This document shows positions 62,701 through 64,000 of a stretch of 64,000 nt of DNA, piece after piece. The stretch is from Linanthus parryae (lineage: Eukaryota; Streptophyta; Magnoliopsida; Ericales; Polemoniaceae), in NCBI GenBank assembly GCA_023055425.1, contig JALGPY010000007.1:13898001-13962000 (forward strand), in the 5' to 3' direction. The first letter of the stretch is position 1; the number at the start of each line of letters is the position of its first letter. The translations under genes were made by a program, and so were the position numbers. The notes beneath the pieces are model-generated. The model did not search any database, was not told the DNA's origin, and saw only the letters and a program-made list of their open reading frames with translations.

Positions 62701-64000
62701 GTACGGGGCTGTTTGCAAGCTCTATACGGACCATAGAAGCCTGAAGTATATCTTCACCCAGAATGAGCTGAACAACAGACAACGAAGATGGCTAGAGATT
62801 ATCAAGGACTATGACTTGCGTATTCAGTACCACGAAGGAAAGGCAAATGTAGTTGCCGATGCGTTAAGTCGTAAGTCGAGCCATGCGGTGAATACCATGA
62901 TAGCCTTGCCAAGATGGCTATGTCGCGAGTTCGAGAAGCTCGAAATTGAAGTGGTAGAACAAGGAACAGTACAGGGCCTACTTGGAAGCATGAAAGTTGT
63001 ACCAGACTTATTTGAAGAAATAAGAAGCAATCAAGCCGGAGACATCAAGCTCGAAAGGATCAGGAAGAAGATTGCAGCAGGAGAAGCCAAGGACTTCAAG
63101 ATTCATGACGATGGGAGCATTCGCTACAAGGGAAGGTGGTGTGTACCGCTAAAGTGCGCAGAAACTAAGGAGAAGTTAATGTGCGAGGCGCACAACACGC
63201 CTTATTCTGTTCATCCTGGGGGCGACAAACTCTACAAGGACCTGAAGAAGACGTTTTGGTGGCCTAACATGAAGAAGGAGGTTGCAGAATTTGTAGCCCG
63301 ATGTTTGACCTGTCAGAAGGTAAAGTTCGAGCACAAGAGAATGGGAGGCTTAGTTCAGCCACTGGATGTCCCAGTTTGGAAATGGGATTCCATCTCGATG
63401 GATTTCGTGACTGCCCTGCCAACATCAAGGAATGGACTCAATCAGATATGGGTAGTGGTGGATAGATTGACCAAGACAGCAAGGTTCATTCCAATGAAGG
63501 ACACATGGACCATGGAGCAAAGAGCTGATGCGTACGTCAAGAATATAGTGAGGTATCATGGGGTTCCAAGCTCGATAATCTCTGACAGGGACCCTAATTT
63601 CCTCTCTCATTTCTGGAAGGCTCTTCAAGAAGCATTGGGAACCCAACTAAGATTCAGTACAGCATTCCACCCAGCTACGGATGGACAAACAGAAAGGACC
63701 ATTCAGACATTGGAGGACATGCTACGGGCTTGTGTTATGGATTTCCAAGGATCATGGGTTGACAAGTTACCACTGATAGAGTTCTCGTACAACAACAGCT
63801 ATCACGCCAGCATAGGCATGGCACCCCACGAAGCTTTGTACGGGAGGGAGTGTCGAACGCCTCTATGTTGGAATGACATCAGCGAAACAGTGGTGATAGG
63901 CCCACAAATGATCGAAGAAATGACAGATCAAGTACGACTCATCCAGCAAAGAATGAAGGCAGCACAAGACAGACAGAAGTCCTATGCAGACCAGAAAAGG
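59717..64000 (+). pseudogene. Ty3/gypsy gag-pol, one frame with two nonsense codons, partial at right edge
   Basis: From ATG 59717 a single frame runs to the end of the window, broken only by TGA (60074-60076, codon 120) and TAG (60506-60508, codon 264). Gag has the retrotransposon-gag core (MKPPSFMGNEDPVELEDWI, YLKSEANLWWRNARE, then EFQNLEQGSDSVTEY). Two zinc-knuckle-like motifs follow, CX2CX3HX4C (C274) and CX2CX4HX4C (C293). Next come protease FDSGASYSF (D461), RT with VFIDDIL (D796, D797), RNase [10 protein letters not shown] (D943), integrase HHCC (H1159 to C1199) and the DDE triad D1229, D1290, E1326 with 35 residues between the last two. RT before integrase identifies Ty3/gypsy. No chromodomain can be judged because the window ends first. 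Confidence 0.93.
60761..60832 (+). repeat. 36-bp in-frame tandem duplication in gag
   Basis: Bases 60761-60796 and 60797-60832 are near-identical and encode [12 protein letters not shown] then [12 protein letters not shown]. They lie in the Asn/Gln/Gly-rich linker after the zinc knuckles. Confidence 0.9.

Larger units (their letters stand above)
56006..64000 (+). mobile_element. Ty3/gypsy retrotransposon, 5' part; continues past the right edge
   Basis: A 3204-bp LTR (56006-59209), a primer site, a leader of about 500 bp and gag-pol in gypsy order (protease, RT, RNase H, integrase) run to the window end without a 3' LTR. It is inserted into LINE ORF1. The left target sequence would be GTCCA (56001-56005), but the right copy is outside the window. 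Confidence 0.93.

Overview
This is nuclear DNA of a flowering plant, probably a eudicot. The coding genes are split by short GT-AG introns, and about two thirds of the window is LTR retrotransposon, LINE and small DNA-transposon sequence. The species cannot be fixed from the sequence.

Layout. Bases 1-4439 (minus) hold 12 exons of a conserved plant gene of unassigned function. Its promoter (4440-4985) carries four TGGGCC/GGCCCA site II motifs, a G-box and a telo-box. Bases 4986-33172 are one unusual repeat block: four ~3.95 kb LTRs (A-D) alternating with three ~1.3 kb non-coding internal segments, flanked as a whole by the 5-bp repeat ATATA. LTR A is interrupted at 7928-16342 by a young Ty1/copia element (1437-bp LTRs without visible difference, an intact 1305-codon gag-pol ORF, TSD ACGAG).

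Bases 35274-39551 (plus) encode a GDSL esterase/lipase whose 2.6 kb first intron carries two Stowaway-like MITEs and a Helitron-like 3' end. Bases 39757-42849 hold further non-autonomous DNA elements. Bases 44154-46369 (plus) encode a zinc-finger protein with a DEDDh-exonuclease fold that lacks the first catalytic D and E and the H. Convergent to it, 46980-50237 (minus) encodes an NADPH-dependent quinone/enone oxidoreductase with a 784-bp transposon in its third intron.

Bases 51037-56005 (minus) are a decayed L1-type LINE. At 56006 a Ty3/gypsy element (plus, 3.2 kb LTR, tRNA-iMet primer site) is inserted in it; its gag-pol runs off the right edge in one frame broken by two nonsense codons.

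The four host genes show no operon-like relationship. The main relationships are among the repeats: the copia element is nested in the LTR array, the gypsy element is nested in the LINE, and the array LTR and the gypsy LTR share homologous blocks in the same order near their ends. The array family therefore looks like a non-autonomous relative of that gypsy lineage, and its multi-LTR structure looks like the product of recombination between LTRs.
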